A DNA stretch of 64,000 nt, from assembly GCF_016786305.1 (NCBI RefSeq), contig NZ_JADWYV010000016.1; one strand, 5' to 3'. The DNA comes from Pseudofrankia nepalensis. Lineage in GTDB: Bacteria > Actinomycetota > Actinomycetes > Frankiales > Frankiaceae. The notes beneath the pieces were generated by a model. The model was not told where the DNA came from, ran no database searches, and saw only the letters and a list, made by a program, of their open reading frames with translations. Position 1 is the stretch's first letter. The number at the start of each line of letters is the position of its first letter. A program made the translations under genes and the position numbers. Positions 42,245-51,402 of the stretch are shown in pieces.

Positions 42245-42282
42245 GCATGGCCGCGGCGGTCAGGACGGCGGGAGGGACGAAC

Positions 42283-42402
42283 GTGAAGGTTCTGGTCCGA
42301 ATCCTGCGCAGCTACGCGACCCAGCCGCTGTCGGCGCGGCGCGCGATGCGGGTCATCGTCGCCGCGACGACGGGGTGCCTGTGTCACAACTTGGCTCGCT
42401 GA
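42283..42402 (+). pseudogene. 5' fragment of a duplicated potassium-channel gene
   Basis: The 39-codon frame starts with GTG 42283 and encodes MKVLVRILRSYATQPLSARR, 24 of 30 residues identical to the start of the channel at 43964. After ATT (near 42372) the similarity stops and the frame ends with CLCHNLAR. The homologous DNA begins upstream of both genes at tgtgagcatgg (42240 and 43921) and spans about 133 bp. It lacks the pore and should not function as a channel. Confidence 0.8.
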
Positions 42403-42459
42403 CCTATACCTGCCAGCGGGCTGGGGCTCGGCCGTTGGCCGGACTCCGAAGTCGATATT

Positions 42460-43662
42460 GTGCAGATTGTGCCGCTTCCCGAGTCGCTGACCGCCCAGAT
42501 GCGCGATGACGAGTTCTGGTCCGTGGTCCTGAACGAGCCGGACAGCGAGCTCCTGGACGTGGCATTCGCCCCGGACCTGGGCTTCGCCGTCGACGTCGGT
42601 GATGATTACCGAATCGGGACGGCCATCGGACCCTGGAGCCAGGATCTGGAGATCTACGCGCCAGGGGCGGCCGAAGGTCACACGATCGGGTACATCGACG
42701 GGTCGCGTCCCATGCCGGACACGCTGCGGTGGGAGGAATTGGAGCTGGTCTGCCGGGCGTCCGCGCTGCGTGACCCGGAGATTCGGCATCCCGGGCTGGT
42801 GGCCGCGCTGCTGGTGCCCTACCTGCTCCGCGACGGCAGGGAGTCCTTGGACGCCGTCAGCCCGGTTCTCGATGCCGCCTTCCGCCTGGCGCGGCCTCGG
42901 CCGGGGCACGGCCTGCGGCGTGAGACGCGGTCTCGGCTCGAATGGCCCCGGCGACCCGGGATCACCTGGGTCACCCGGCCCGACGGGCACCTAGCCGTCA
43001 AGGACGAGCGCGACCCGGATTGGCCTCCTCTGTACTCCTACCGGAAGGCCGAGGCGAAGCACTTCCCATTCGACGTGCTGTCGGGGCTTTTCGACGCGGC
43101 CAGGGCCACGGTGGCGGCGGTAGCGGCGGCGGCCCCGCGGACGGAACCGGCGGTCCGGTCAGCGCTCGACGCCGCGATCCGGGACCAGGACGCCTCCGCG
43201 CTGGCGGACGCCCTTCGAGACGCCGGGTACGACGACGACGCCTGGCACGGCAACGCGGTGGTCCTGCGCGCGCTGGAGGCCCCGACAGAACCGGTGGAGA
43301 CCGCCTGGGTACTCGAGGTACTCAGCGGCGCCCCGCAGGGGTCGGTCATCGCGCGCTGGTTCGGCGAGAGCCCGATGCACCACCTGCGGATGTGGGAGCT
43401 CGAACTCCGCCTCGTCGGCGCCCGAGAGTCGCGGATACGGATCAGGACCGGCCTGAATAAGTTCATGTACTCCGGTGTGCTTTTCGTCGGCCCGATGCAC
43501 GCCGGCGGGGAGGACGAAGTCCGCATGCCCGTCGTCGTCGGACGTGACGACCTCCCCGCGGCACTGGCGGCCATCCGTGAGGTCCTCGCTCAGCACGGCC
43601 AGGGTGTGACCGCCTCCCTATGGAACGGCGAAGAAGAGATCAGCCTGTCCAGCGAACGGTGA
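42460..43662 (+). CDS. Unrecognised 400-aa protein
   Basis: From GTG 42460 (GTG 42469 possible). I do not recognise a family. The protein is soluble, acidic and rich in Trp and Arg, with no signal peptide or membrane segment. The N-terminal half has WSVVLNEPDSELLDVAFAPD, HTIGYIDGSRPMPDTLRWEE and the C-terminal half MHHLRMWELELRLVGARESR, EDEVRMPVVVGRDDLPAALA and VTASLWNGEEEISL. A helical Ala-rich stretch lies in the middle (residues ~205-260). Codon use is GC-rich but with more AT-ending codons than neighbours. It is enclosed by the duplicated channel segments, so it may have arrived as an insertion. An immunity-type or regulatory role would be a guess. Confidence 0.8.
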   Translation: MQIVPLPESLTAQMRDDEFWSVVLNEPDSELLDVAFAPDLGFAVDVGDDYRIGTAIGPWSQDLEIYAPGAAEGHTIGYIDGSRPMPDTLRWEELELVCRASALRDPEIRHPGLVAALLVPYLLRDGRESLDAVSPVLDAAFRLARPRPGHGLRRETRSRLEWPRRPGITWVTRPDGHLAVKDERDPDWPPLYSYRKAEAKHFPFDVLSGLFDAARATVAAVAAAAPRTEPAVRSALDAAIRDQDASALADALRDAGYDDDAWHGNAVVLRALEAPTEPVETAWVLEVLSGAPQGSVIARWFGESPMHHLRMWELELRLVGARESRIRIRTGLNKFMYSGVLFVGPMHAGGEDEVRMPVVVGRDDLPAALAAIREVLAQHGQGVTASLWNGEEEISLSSER

Positions 43663-43963
43663 GCACGGGCCACCCGAAGCGGCGGCGGCCTGAGGCCACG
43701 GCGGTTGGACGTGTCTGCCAGGGACGGACGAGGTTTCCCGCCGGGGGCGACTCTGGGCACGTCGTCGGGTCGACGCCCAGGGCCAACAGCGGTCACTGGG
43801 TCTCAGTCCTGGCTGACCACCGGCTGTGAGGTGAACCGTCCTACGGAACCTTCACCCCGGCCTGACGCCGCCGCTACTGCGGGGGCGTTCGTGCCGGGCA
43901 CGCCCGCGGGCGGCGCGCCATGTGAGCATGGCTCGGACGTCCGGACGGCGGAAGGGGGCGAGC

Positions 43964-44437
43964 ATGAGGGTTCTAATCCGGGTCCTGCGGAACTACGCGA
44001 CCGAGCCGCTGTCGGCACGGCGGGCGATGCGAGTGATCATCGCTGCGACGACGCTGGCCGTGATCGTCGGCGGTGTCGTCATCCGGATCGTCGACGCGGA
44101 GAGCTTCCCGAACATCGGGGTCGGCATGTGGTGGGCGCTGCAGACCGTCACCACGGTTGGCTACGGGGACGTCGTACCGAGAACGACAGCCGGCCGGGTC
44201 ATCGGCTCGCTGATCATGGTCCAGTCGATCGCCTTCGTCGCCATCGTGACCGCCTGGGTCACGTCGAGCTTCGTCCGGCGCGCTCAGCTCGAACGTGGAT
44301 CGGTACACGGCGCCGCCCGTCTCCCAGCCGCTGAGGACCCGGGCGTCGAAGCGCTGCTCCGGACGATCGACGCCCGGCTGCTCCGGATCGAACGTGCCCT
44401 CGACCTGGGCACCGACCGGCCTCCGCCGACCGCCTAG
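43964..44437 (+). CDS. Two-TM potassium channel (Ion_trans_2)
   Basis: 157 aa from ATG 43964 with GGAAGGGGGCG upstream. It has one transmembrane helix (VIIAATTLAVIVGGVVIRIV), a pore helix WWALQTVTTVGYGDVVP carrying the K+ selectivity filter TVGYGD (near residue 64), and a second helix (VIGSLIMVQSIAFVAIVTAW). A short cytoplasmic C terminus contains VEALLRTIDARLLRIERALD, likely a coiled-coil tetramerisation segment. The front of this gene is duplicated at 42283. Confidence 0.9.
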   Translation: MRVLIRVLRNYATEPLSARRAMRVIIAATTLAVIVGGVVIRIVDAESFPNIGVGMWWALQTVTTVGYGDVVPRTTAGRVIGSLIMVQSIAFVAIVTAWVTSSFVRRAQLERGSVHGAARLPAAEDPGVEALLRTIDARLLRIERALDLGTDRPPPTA

Positions 44438-44473
44438 CCCGGCCGCGCTGCCCGTCGGCGGCCAGCGCCAACA

Positions 44474-46180
44474 TCACCCAGCCGGGCGGGCGCCTCCTGA
44501 GGGTGGTGGTTCCCAGGTTCCGGTGAACAGGTCGTGGAGGGTGCGGTGCAGCGGATTTCGGCGGGGCCGGCGTTGGTAGTCGATGTAGGCCGGTGGTATG
44601 AGCATTGGTCGGCGGTCTGGGCCCATAATGGCTTCCCACTCGCCTTGGTGTAGGAGCCGATGGTGAAACTTGCAGACTAGGGCGGTGTTGTCGAGATCGG
44701 TCGTTCCGCCGTCTATCCAGTGTTCGAGATGATGGACCTCGCACCATTCCGCGGGGCGGTCGCACTGTGGGAAGACGCAGCCGCCGTCGCGGGCGACGAC
44801 GGCCTTGCGCAGCCCGGGCGGGACGATTCTCTTGGTGCGCCCTAGTTCGAGCGGAATTCCCTCCTTGGAGAGGAGGACGGTGGTGAGCCGGGTGTCGCAG
44901 GCGATTCTTTCCAGCACGGTCCTCGACAGCGGCAGGCCGTAGCCGGTGTGGGCCGGCAGGGCGCCTTTCTGCGCGGTGAGGGTGTCGAGCGTGGCGGTGA
45001 CCGTCAGATGAGGGCGGGTGCCGTGGGTGGTGGGCAGGGTGCCAGTGCCCAGGACTCGGTCGGCGAGTTCGACGAGGGCGTCGGCGCGGCGCTGGGCGGC
45101 GGTGCGGTGGTCGGCGTCGCCGAGGCGGTCGACCGGCCCGTCGCGGCCGTCGCTTCTGGTGAGTGGCCCGTCGGGGCTGCCGTTGTCGGTGCGCGGGGTG
45201 GCCGGGCGGGTCAGCGGCTCGAGTGCCGCGCGCAAGGTAGCGGCGCCCTCGGCATCGAGGGTGCCACGCAGCCGGGTGGTGCCGTCGCCCTGGTCGGTGA
45301 GCCACAGCTCGCGGCGGCGGGCCTGGTCGCCGTCGTCGAGCGGGTCCCCGCCCGGTGGGTGCAGTTCGTCGTTGATCCGGGCGCGGATCTCACGGCCGAG
45401 CCGGGCGAGGTCACGCGGGACGAGGATGACGGCCTGCTCCAGGAGGAACGCCTCGGTCCAGCAGCGCTGGTCGGCGGGGGTGTCGTCGGGCAGCGACAGC
45501 AGTGCCTGGACGATGATGGCGGCCTGGTCATAGGAGATCCGCGCGGCGAACAACGCGTCCCGTGTCCGGATGTAGGCGCGGTCGAGGCTGCCGGCGATCT
45601 CGATGTCACGGCGCGCGTCGTGGGACCGGGCCGACAACAGCTCGCCGATCAACTGCTCGGGCCGGGAGAACCGAAAGTGCAGGGCCGGGGTGACATCCCG
45701 GGTGGACACGTCGAGCACCGCCCGCGACCAGAACGCCTTGACCTGCCGGCTCAGCCGCTCCGCCCGCCCCAGTGCCTCCAGCGTCTCCGCCTCCGACAGG
45801 CCCCACAGCGCGGCGTCCAGCAGTCCTTCGACCAGTTCCAGCGCCCCGTCCAGCGCGGCCAGCACATGGTGCCGCCCCTCGGGCCCGCCGACGGCCCCTC
45901 GCGGAGTCTGAGGGCAGAACCGCGGTGGGAACGAGAACTCCCACTCCGCCGGCCCAGCCGTGCCAGCCGCCCTCTCACGGTCCGTCTCCCTGTCGTCCGT
46001 CCCTTCGCCGTCCGTCCCTTCGCGCTCCGACCCGCGGCCAACCGAATCAGCGCCAACCGAATTCACGCCCGACTCCGAGCGCGCGGATTCCGTGCCCATC
46101 GCCGAGAAATCGGCCGCCGGCGCCGGATGAATCCGCGACGGATTCTCGGGCCGAGTATTCGGCGCGGACGAATCGGACAT
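44474..46180 (-). CDS. DUF222 protein with C-terminal HNH nuclease domain
   Basis: 568 aa from ATG 46180 (MSDSSAPNTRPENP); ATG 46246 would add 22 residues. The central DUF222 region (residues ~90-400) resembles the 13E12 repeat family of mycobacteria. The HNH nuclease domain follows at ~480-540 (DGGCVFPQCDRPAEWCEVHH, HWIDGGTTDLDNTALVCKFH). The N-terminal 80 residues contain Thr/Asp/Glu/Arg-rich repeats (EGTDGEGTDDRETDRE). Such genes are multi-copy in actinobacteria and often sit in variable regions. The biological role is unclear. Confidence 0.9.
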   Translation of the reverse strand: MSDSSAPNTRPENPSRIHPAPAADFSAMGTESARSESGVNSVGADSVGRGSEREGTDGEGTDDRETDRERAAGTAGPAEWEFSFPPRFCPQTPRGAVGGPEGRHHVLAALDGALELVEGLLDAALWGLSEAETLEALGRAERLSRQVKAFWSRAVLDVSTRDVTPALHFRFSRPEQLIGELLSARSHDARRDIEIAGSLDRAYIRTRDALFAARISYDQAAIIVQALLSLPDDTPADQRCWTEAFLLEQAVILVPRDLARLGREIRARINDELHPPGGDPLDDGDQARRRELWLTDQGDGTTRLRGTLDAEGAATLRAALEPLTRPATPRTDNGSPDGPLTRSDGRDGPVDRLGDADHRTAAQRRADALVELADRVLGTGTLPTTHGTRPHLTVTATLDTLTAQKGALPAHTGYGLPLSRTVLERIACDTRLTTVLLSKEGIPLELGRTKRIVPPGLRKAVVARDGGCVFPQCDRPAEWCEVHHLEHWIDGGTTDLDNTALVCKFHHRLLHQGEWEAIMGPDRRPMLIPPAYIDYQRRPRRNPLHRTLHDLFTGTWEPPPSGGARPAG

Positions 46181-46746
46181 GGAAATATGAAAGCACGAAT
46201 TCGAACATCTGTCCAGCGCCTTCGATGGCGCGACGCGGCGCCGCAATATCGACTCTTAAAAACGTATCCCGTCGAAATTTTGCAACAGGAGGATGGATCT
46301 GGAAAATGTGGCCATTGAAATCGCGAATTGGAAACCTGGCGGACTATAGGGACGCGGTCGGTGGGATTGGTGGGAGGGGGTGCCCTCCGAGGTCTACTCG
46401 TCGGGAAGGGCTCCCATCACCGTCATCACTGAAAGCCAGATCCGTTGGCAGCCAGAACCCCGGGGCAACCGTCGGGTGCCAGCGGAGCCGGCCCGCGAGA
46501 TCACGTGCTGGCGGGCCGTCCGGCGGGTACGAGACCGTCAGGCGTCCGCAGATCGCCGTTCGGGAGCGGGGCTCGCGGCCCGGCGCGACGATGCCGTGGC
46601 CGGCCGTTGTCGGTCGTTGTCGGTCGGATGCTGGGTGAGCGAGCGCCGATGGCACGAGACTCGGCGGAGCGATGTTCGTGGGATGGTAGGGAAGAGTTCG
46701 TTGGCATGGCGGTCCTGTGGGACCACGGCGGCGGAGGGACATTCTG
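46181..46746. other. Intergenic region without a recognisable gene
   Basis: About 565 bp between the divergent HNH and kinase genes. 46190-46340 is clearly AT-richer than the rest (gaaattttgcaacaggagg, aaatgtggccattgaaatcg). No coding frame with convincing codon use and no RNA gene were found. Confidence 0.5.
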
Positions 46747-47730
46747 GTGGAGCCGCTGCTGCCGTCCGACCCGGAGTCGGTGGGCCCGTACCTGCTCGTC
46801 GCCCGGCTGGGTGGGGGCGGGACCGGTCAGGTCTATCTTGCCCGGTCGGCGGGCGGGGAGCGCGTCGCGCTCAGGGTGATCAAGCGGGCCCTGCTGGTGG
46901 ACGACGCCCGGTGGCGGCTGGCCGACGAGGTCCAGACGCTGTTCCGCGTCGTCGGCCCGCGCGCTGTCCGGCTCGACAACGCCGATCTGCACGACGACCC
47001 GCCCTGGCTGGCGGTCGAGTACGTCCCTGGCCGCTCGCTGGGTGAGCACGTGCTGCGCGACGGCCCGCTGGACGCGAAGCTGACCGCCGCGCTGGGAGTC
47101 ATGCTGGCGGACGCGCTCGACGAGATCCACGGAGCCGGGACGCTGCACCGCGACCTGAAGCCGCGCAACGTCATCCTCGGCCCGGACGGGCCGAAGGTCG
47201 TCGACGCGGGGCTCGCCGTGCTGTGGGAGCCGTCTGGGCCGGCCTACCTGGCACCGGAGCAGGTGGCCGGCCGGGACGTCACGTCGGCGGCGGACGTCTA
47301 TGCCCTGGGCGCGACCCTGGTGTACGCGGCGAGCGCGCACATCCTCTACCCGGACCGGGCCGCGTCCTCGCTGCTCGCGGCGATCGTCGACCCGTACAAG
47401 CCGCCGAACCTGTCCGGCGTCCCGGAGGAGCTGGTCAGCGCGCTCGCGGCGATGATCAACGCTGATCCGGCCGCGCGGCCGAGCGTCGACGACCTGCGCC
47501 GCCGGCTCGTCCGGCTCGCCGGTGGGCCGGAAGCGCTCGACGACCTGGGGCGCCGGCTCGTCGAAAGCACCTATGCCGAGCCCGAAGGCGCCTACGCCGA
47601 GTCTGACGGTCCCTGGGCCGAGGCCGGCGAGTCCGCCGAGGCCGGCGCCGCCGAGCGGGCGTCGTTCGACCCGGAGAGGACGGCGCCCATCGGCCCACCG
47701 GTCGATCCCCCGAGCCACGCGATCCGCTGA
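46747..47730 (+). CDS. Degenerate Ser/Thr protein kinase
   Basis: 327 aa from GTG 46747 with GGAGGG spaced 8 nt. The kinase fold is evident: glycine loop LGGGGTGQVYLARS, catalytic loop HRDLKPRNVIL, APE motif AYLAPEQ and DVYALGATLVYA. However, the VAxK lysine position reads VALR, the DFG motif is DAG (VVDAGLAV), and only about 15 residues separate DAG from APE. The C-terminal ~60 residues are Glu/Ala/Pro-rich with no transmembrane helix. It could be a pseudokinase or an atypical kinase. Confidence 0.88.
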   Translation: MEPLLPSDPESVGPYLLVARLGGGGTGQVYLARSAGGERVALRVIKRALLVDDARWRLADEVQTLFRVVGPRAVRLDNADLHDDPPWLAVEYVPGRSLGEHVLRDGPLDAKLTAALGVMLADALDEIHGAGTLHRDLKPRNVILGPDGPKVVDAGLAVLWEPSGPAYLAPEQVAGRDVTSAADVYALGATLVYAASAHILYPDRAASSLLAAIVDPYKPPNLSGVPEELVSALAAMINADPAARPSVDDLRRRLVRLAGGPEALDDLGRRLVESTYAEPEGAYAESDGPWAEAGESAEAGAAERASFDPERTAPIGPPVDPPSHAIR

Positions 47731-47813
47731 CCCGCCCCGCCCCGCCCCGCCCGCCTCCGCCCCCGGCCCCGCCGGGGTTCTCGGCCGCCGGGGGCTGGCG
47801 GCGTTCGACGGCC

Positions 47814-50045
47814 TCAGCCGTTGCGGGCGGCGTCGGGGCCGGTGATCCGGCGGAGCAGGGGCAGGGTCGACGCGATGATCCCGAGGGAGGCGGCCAGACC
47901 GAGGCCGACGAGCGCGTAGTAGGTCGCGCCCGGCGACACCAGGTCGTAGCGCAGCTGCGATCGCAGGAACATGGCCGACGCGGCGAAGGCCGCCCCGATC
48001 GAGATCACGGCCACCGCGAGCAGCGGCAGGACGCTCTCCAGCCCGATCACGCGCCGCAGCATCGGCAGCGGGGCGCCGGCCAGCCGCAGCATCGCGAACG
48101 GCCGGCGGCGGTCGGACAGCCCGGCGACCACGCTCACCGCGAGGCCGCAGCCGGCGATCGGCAGGGTGGCCAGCAGCACCACGTTGGCCAGCTGCCGCCA
48201 GCCGGCCAGCGTCCGCTGCTGGTCGGAGGCCCAGTCGTCGACCGTCCGGGCCTGGAAGCGCGGGTAGGCGGTGGTGAGCAGCGTGCGGGTCTGCTCCATC
48301 GCCGCCGTCGACCCGTCGGTGGTCACGTAGAGCAGTTGCACGGGCAGGCCGCCGACCTCCTCCGGGCTGATCGCGGCGGCGGGCCACTCCACGTCCTCGT
48401 TCGACCGGAGGCTGAGGAAGTGGTGCGCCCAGACGGCCGCGACGCTCGCCCCGGCCGAGCAGTGACCCGCCACCGGAACCCGCGCCAGATCGGAGCAGAG
48501 CACGAGGCCAGGCGGCGGGAAATCCACGGGATCCGCCGGATCCCTGGCGCTCTCGTCGGTGTCGGCGTGGACCACCGTGAGGCCGCGGAAGCCCTCGACG
48601 GCGCGCAGGTCCGCGAGGAGCTGATCCGGTACCGCGTCGGCCAGCGGCGGCTCCTCGGGGAACCCGCCGACCGCCACCGCGGTCCGGGTCTGCTCGTCGC
48701 CGCCAAGCGTCCCACGGTTCGCGTTGATGGCGCCGATGATGCTGACCGTCGCCGTCACGACGAAGAGAGCCAGCACCAGGCCGCTGACCGAGCGGAACCC
48801 GGCCTTGGGGTCGTCCGCGAGCCGGCGCACCGCGATCAGGGTGGCAGGGCGGTTGGTGCGGCGGGCGACCGCGCGAGCGGCGGCCATGGTGAGCCACGGA
48901 CCCGCGATCACCAGGCCCGCCATCACCAGCAGGAATCCCGGGAGGTAGGCCGCCAGCTGGCCGCCGCTGGTCGCCGGGCGGTGGCCGAGGAAGAGGGCGA
49001 GCTCGCCGAGGCCGGCCAGCAGCGGGGCCAGCCGCCAGGCCGATGGCGGGCGCGGGGTCACCCGGCGGGCCACGCCCAGCGGGGAGATGATCAGCCGGCG
49101 CAGGGCGAGCCGGGCCGCGACGGCCGCCGCGACCGGAACGCCCAGGGCCACCATCACCGCCTGAGTGGCGGTGAAGGTCAGGTCGGCGGCGAAGAAGCGG
49201 TCGCCGGTGAACGGGACCGTCGCCACCAGTGGGCGCAGCGCGAAGAAGAGCGCGAAGCCGAGGGCCGTGCCGGCGACCGCCGCCAGGCTGGACTCGACCG
49301 CCGAGATCACCGAGACCTGCCGGGGAGTGGCGCCGACCAGTCGCATCGCGGCGTACCGCTGTTCCCGCGTGGCGGCGGACAGCTGGGTCGCGGTGCCGAT
49401 GAAGATCGCGACCGGGAAGATCATCGCGCCGGCCGCCACCGCGAGCAGCAGCGTCATGGCATCCCCGCGCACGCCGCTGCCCGGGCAGTCGCTGCCGCAG
49501 ACGGGCGGCAGCGCGTCGGCGACGGTGGTGACGGCCCGCGCCCCTGGCGCGTCGCTGATCTCGGCCGGCGTCCGGCCGATCACGGCGATCAGCGCGTCGG
49601 GCGACGCGAGCGCGTCGTCGCCGATCGTGCCGGCGAGCCGGCCGGGGAGGCGGTCGGCCAGCTGGGTGGCCGGGGTCGCGCGCAGCAGTTCGGCGAGGGC
49701 TGGCGAGACGACGTACTCGCCGGGGGCCGGAAGCCGGTCGAGACCAGGCGGGACGGGGGCGGTCGGACCGGTCGCGGCGACGTCCACCTGGAGGATCTGC
49801 CGGCCGGCGTGGTAGTCGCTGTGGGCCCACCACCAGAGCGGGTCCACCGCCGCCGTCTCGGTCCTGCTGGCGGCGCCGGTGTTGAGCCACAGCTGCCGCT
49901 CGTTCGACCGGTCGACGGCGCCCAGGCTGGCGAGCGTGGACAGCAGCAGGCCGACCCCGAGGGCGACGGCGGCGGCGATCATGGCGAGCCGGGCGAGCGC
50001 CTCCCGGCCGCCGCTGGCGGCGAGCCGGAGCGCGAACGGGATCAC
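47814..50045 (-). CDS. ABC transporter permease, FtsX/MacB type
   Basis: 743 aa from ATG 50045. There is an N-terminal helix (LAMIAAAVALGVGLLLSTLAS), a large extracytoplasmic domain, FtsX-like helix blocks around residues 220-370, a further block near 430-450, a second soluble domain, and C-terminal helices from about residue 620. It forms an operon with the ATPase upstream (overlap ATGA) and the PadR regulator. Transporters of this group export peptides or lipoproteins, or respond to antimicrobials. Confidence 0.92.
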   Translation of the reverse strand: MIPFALRLAASGGREALARLAMIAAAVALGVGLLLSTLASLGAVDRSNERQLWLNTGAASRTETAAVDPLWWWAHSDYHAGRQILQVDVAATGPTAPVPPGLDRLPAPGEYVVSPALAELLRATPATQLADRLPGRLAGTIGDDALASPDALIAVIGRTPAEISDAPGARAVTTVADALPPVCGSDCPGSGVRGDAMTLLLAVAAGAMIFPVAIFIGTATQLSAATREQRYAAMRLVGATPRQVSVISAVESSLAAVAGTALGFALFFALRPLVATVPFTGDRFFAADLTFTATQAVMVALGVPVAAAVAARLALRRLIISPLGVARRVTPRPPSAWRLAPLLAGLGELALFLGHRPATSGGQLAAYLPGFLLVMAGLVIAGPWLTMAAARAVARRTNRPATLIAVRRLADDPKAGFRSVSGLVLALFVVTATVSIIGAINANRGTLGGDEQTRTAVAVGGFPEEPPLADAVPDQLLADLRAVEGFRGLTVVHADTDESARDPADPVDFPPPGLVLCSDLARVPVAGHCSAGASVAAVWAHHFLSLRSNEDVEWPAAAISPEEVGGLPVQLLYVTTDGSTAAMEQTRTLLTTAYPRFQARTVDDWASDQQRTLAGWRQLANVVLLATLPIAGCGLAVSVVAGLSDRRRPFAMLRLAGAPLPMLRRVIGLESVLPLLAVAVISIGAAFAASAMFLRSQLRYDLVSPGATYYALVGLGLAASLGIIASTLPLLRRITGPDAARNG

Positions 50046-50731
50046 GGGGCGGTCCTGGCGGGCACGAGTGTGCTCGTCCTGCCGTCGCGGACGATGGTCT
50101 GGCCGTCGGCGTAGGCCGCGACCCGCGGCTCGTGGGTGACCAGGATGACGGTCGTGCCCTGCTCGCGGGCCGCGTCCACCATCAGCTCCATCACCTGCTC
50201 GCCGGCGAGCGAGTCCAGCGCGCCCGTGGGCTCGTCGGCGAACAGCACCCTGGGACGGGTCACCAGGCCGCGGGCGAGCGCGACGCGCTGGGCCTGACCG
50301 CCCGACAGCTCCCCGGAGCGGCGCCGCTCCAGCCCGTCCAGGCCGAGCCGGGCGAACCAGGGCCGGGCCTCGGCGAGCGCGGCCGTCCGGCGGGTGCCGC
50401 CGAGCAGCAGCGGCAGGGCGACGTTCTCCTCGGCGGTCAGCTCGGGGACGAGCTGGCCGAACTGGAAGACGAAGCCGAACGTGTCGCGGCGCAGCACGCT
50501 GCGCCGCTCCTCGTTCAGCAGGTCGACGCGGCGGCCGTCGAAGCGCACCTCGCCGGAGTCGGGCGTGAGGATGCCGGCGAGGCAGTGCAGCAGGGTGGAC
50601 TTGCCTGAGCCGCTCGGGCCCGTGATGGCGAGCACCTCGCCGGCCCCGGCGGACAGGCTGGCGCCGCGCAGGGCGGGGGTCTCGCCGAAGGCGAGCTTGA
50701 GGTCGCGGGCCTCGATCAGGGCCGTCGTCAT
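50042..50731 (-). CDS. ABC transporter ATP-binding protein (LolD/MacB type)
   Basis: 229 aa from ATG 50731. Walker A GPSGSGKSTLLHCLAG, signature LSGGQAQRVALARGL, Walker B VLFADEPTGALDS and H-loop VTHEPRVAAYADG are all intact. It overlaps both the PadR gene upstream and the permease downstream by 4 nt, indicating a translationally coupled operon. It would energise the FtsX-type permease. Confidence 0.95.
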   Translation of the reverse strand: MTTALIEARDLKLAFGETPALRGASLSAGAGEVLAITGPSGSGKSTLLHCLAGILTPDSGEVRFDGRRVDLLNEERRSVLRRDTFGFVFQFGQLVPELTAEENVALPLLLGGTRRTAALAEARPWFARLGLDGLERRRSGELSGGQAQRVALARGLVTRPRVLFADEPTGALDSLAGEQVMELMVDAAREQGTTVILVTHEPRVAAYADGQTIVRDGRTSTLVPARTAP

Positions 50732-51252
50732 CGGCGCACCGCCTCGGCGAGGGCGTCCAGGCGGGCGGTCGTCTGGTCGATCCAGCGCAGGTCGGCCTCC
50801 AGGTGGAACAGGCCGTGGTCGGCGAGCAGGGTGTCGACGAGCGGGCCGGCGCGGCGCAGGTCGGTCAGCTCGCGCATGCGCCGCAGGTGGGCGGCGCGCT
50901 GGGCGTCGAGGTAGCGCTGGGCGTCCCGGCCGAGCATCAGCGCCAGCACGATCTTGGTGAACAGCACCGTCTGCAGGTTGGGCTCGGGCGCCACCGGCTC
51001 GTCGAGCCAGGACTCGAACTCCGTCACGCCCGCCTCGGTGATGACGTAGCGCTTGCGCTCCGGTCCGTCGCCGGGCTCGCTCTCCCCGGCGATGATCTTT
51101 CCGTCCCGCGCCAGCCGGCCGAGGGTGCCGTAGACCTGGCCGTAGGGCAGCGGCTTGCCGCGGCTGAAGAAGGCGTCGTAGTCCCGCTTGAGGTCATAGC
51201 CGTGGCTCGGCTCCCGCTCCAGCAGGCCGAGCAGAGTCAGGGGAACGCTCAT
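50728..51252 (-). CDS. PadR-family regulator
   Basis: 174 aa from ATG 51252. The winged helix is at residues 1-85 (TLLGLLEREPSHGYDLKRDY, LPYGQVYGTLGRLARDGKI, KRYVITEAGVTEFESWL), followed by a C-terminal dimerisation helix domain. It is the first gene of the ABC transporter operon and probably its autoregulated repressor, as in LadR/LmrR-type systems that sense toxic compounds. Confidence 0.93.
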   Translation of the reverse strand: MSVPLTLLGLLEREPSHGYDLKRDYDAFFSRGKPLPYGQVYGTLGRLARDGKIIAGESEPGDGPERKRYVITEAGVTEFESWLDEPVAPEPNLQTVLFTKIVLALMLGRDAQRYLDAQRAAHLRRMRELTDLRRAGPLVDTLLADHGLFHLEADLRWIDQTTARLDALAEAVRR

Positions 51253-51267
51253 GAAGGGAGAATACCC

Positions 51268-51295
51268 TCAGAGTATACTTCGCGTATATACCTGG
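51268..51295 (-). promoter_or_regulatory. Operator/promoter of the PadR-ABC operon
   Basis: The stretch holds AGTATACT (51272-51279, a perfect palindrome) and GTATAT five bases after GTATAC, giving GTATA-N9-TATAC symmetry on the minus strand. TATACT also fits a -10, with TTCTCT 18 bp upstream. It lies about 20 bp before the PadR start, so binding of PadR here would repress the operon. This AT-rich island is unique in its surroundings. Confidence 0.6.
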
Positions 51296-51402
51296 AGAGA
51301 ATAATGGGCTGATCAACGACGCTGACGGTCGCCCGGCCTGGTGGGCGGGGCGACGGGGGGAGTCCCTACCGGCGGCTTCTTCTGGACGTCCGGTGGACCG
51401 TC

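Noticed and set aside
42240..44053. Duplicated channel segment considered as a transposon target-site duplication
   Set aside because: At about 133 bp with many differences between copies it is far too long and too diverged for a target-site duplication, and no transposase or terminal inverted repeats are present.
46501..49890. A 1129-codon open frame on the minus strand over the kinase and FtsX permease genes
   Set aside because: It is antisense to the kinase and in another frame of the permease; the low-complexity Arg/Pro/Gly translation is a compositional shadow.
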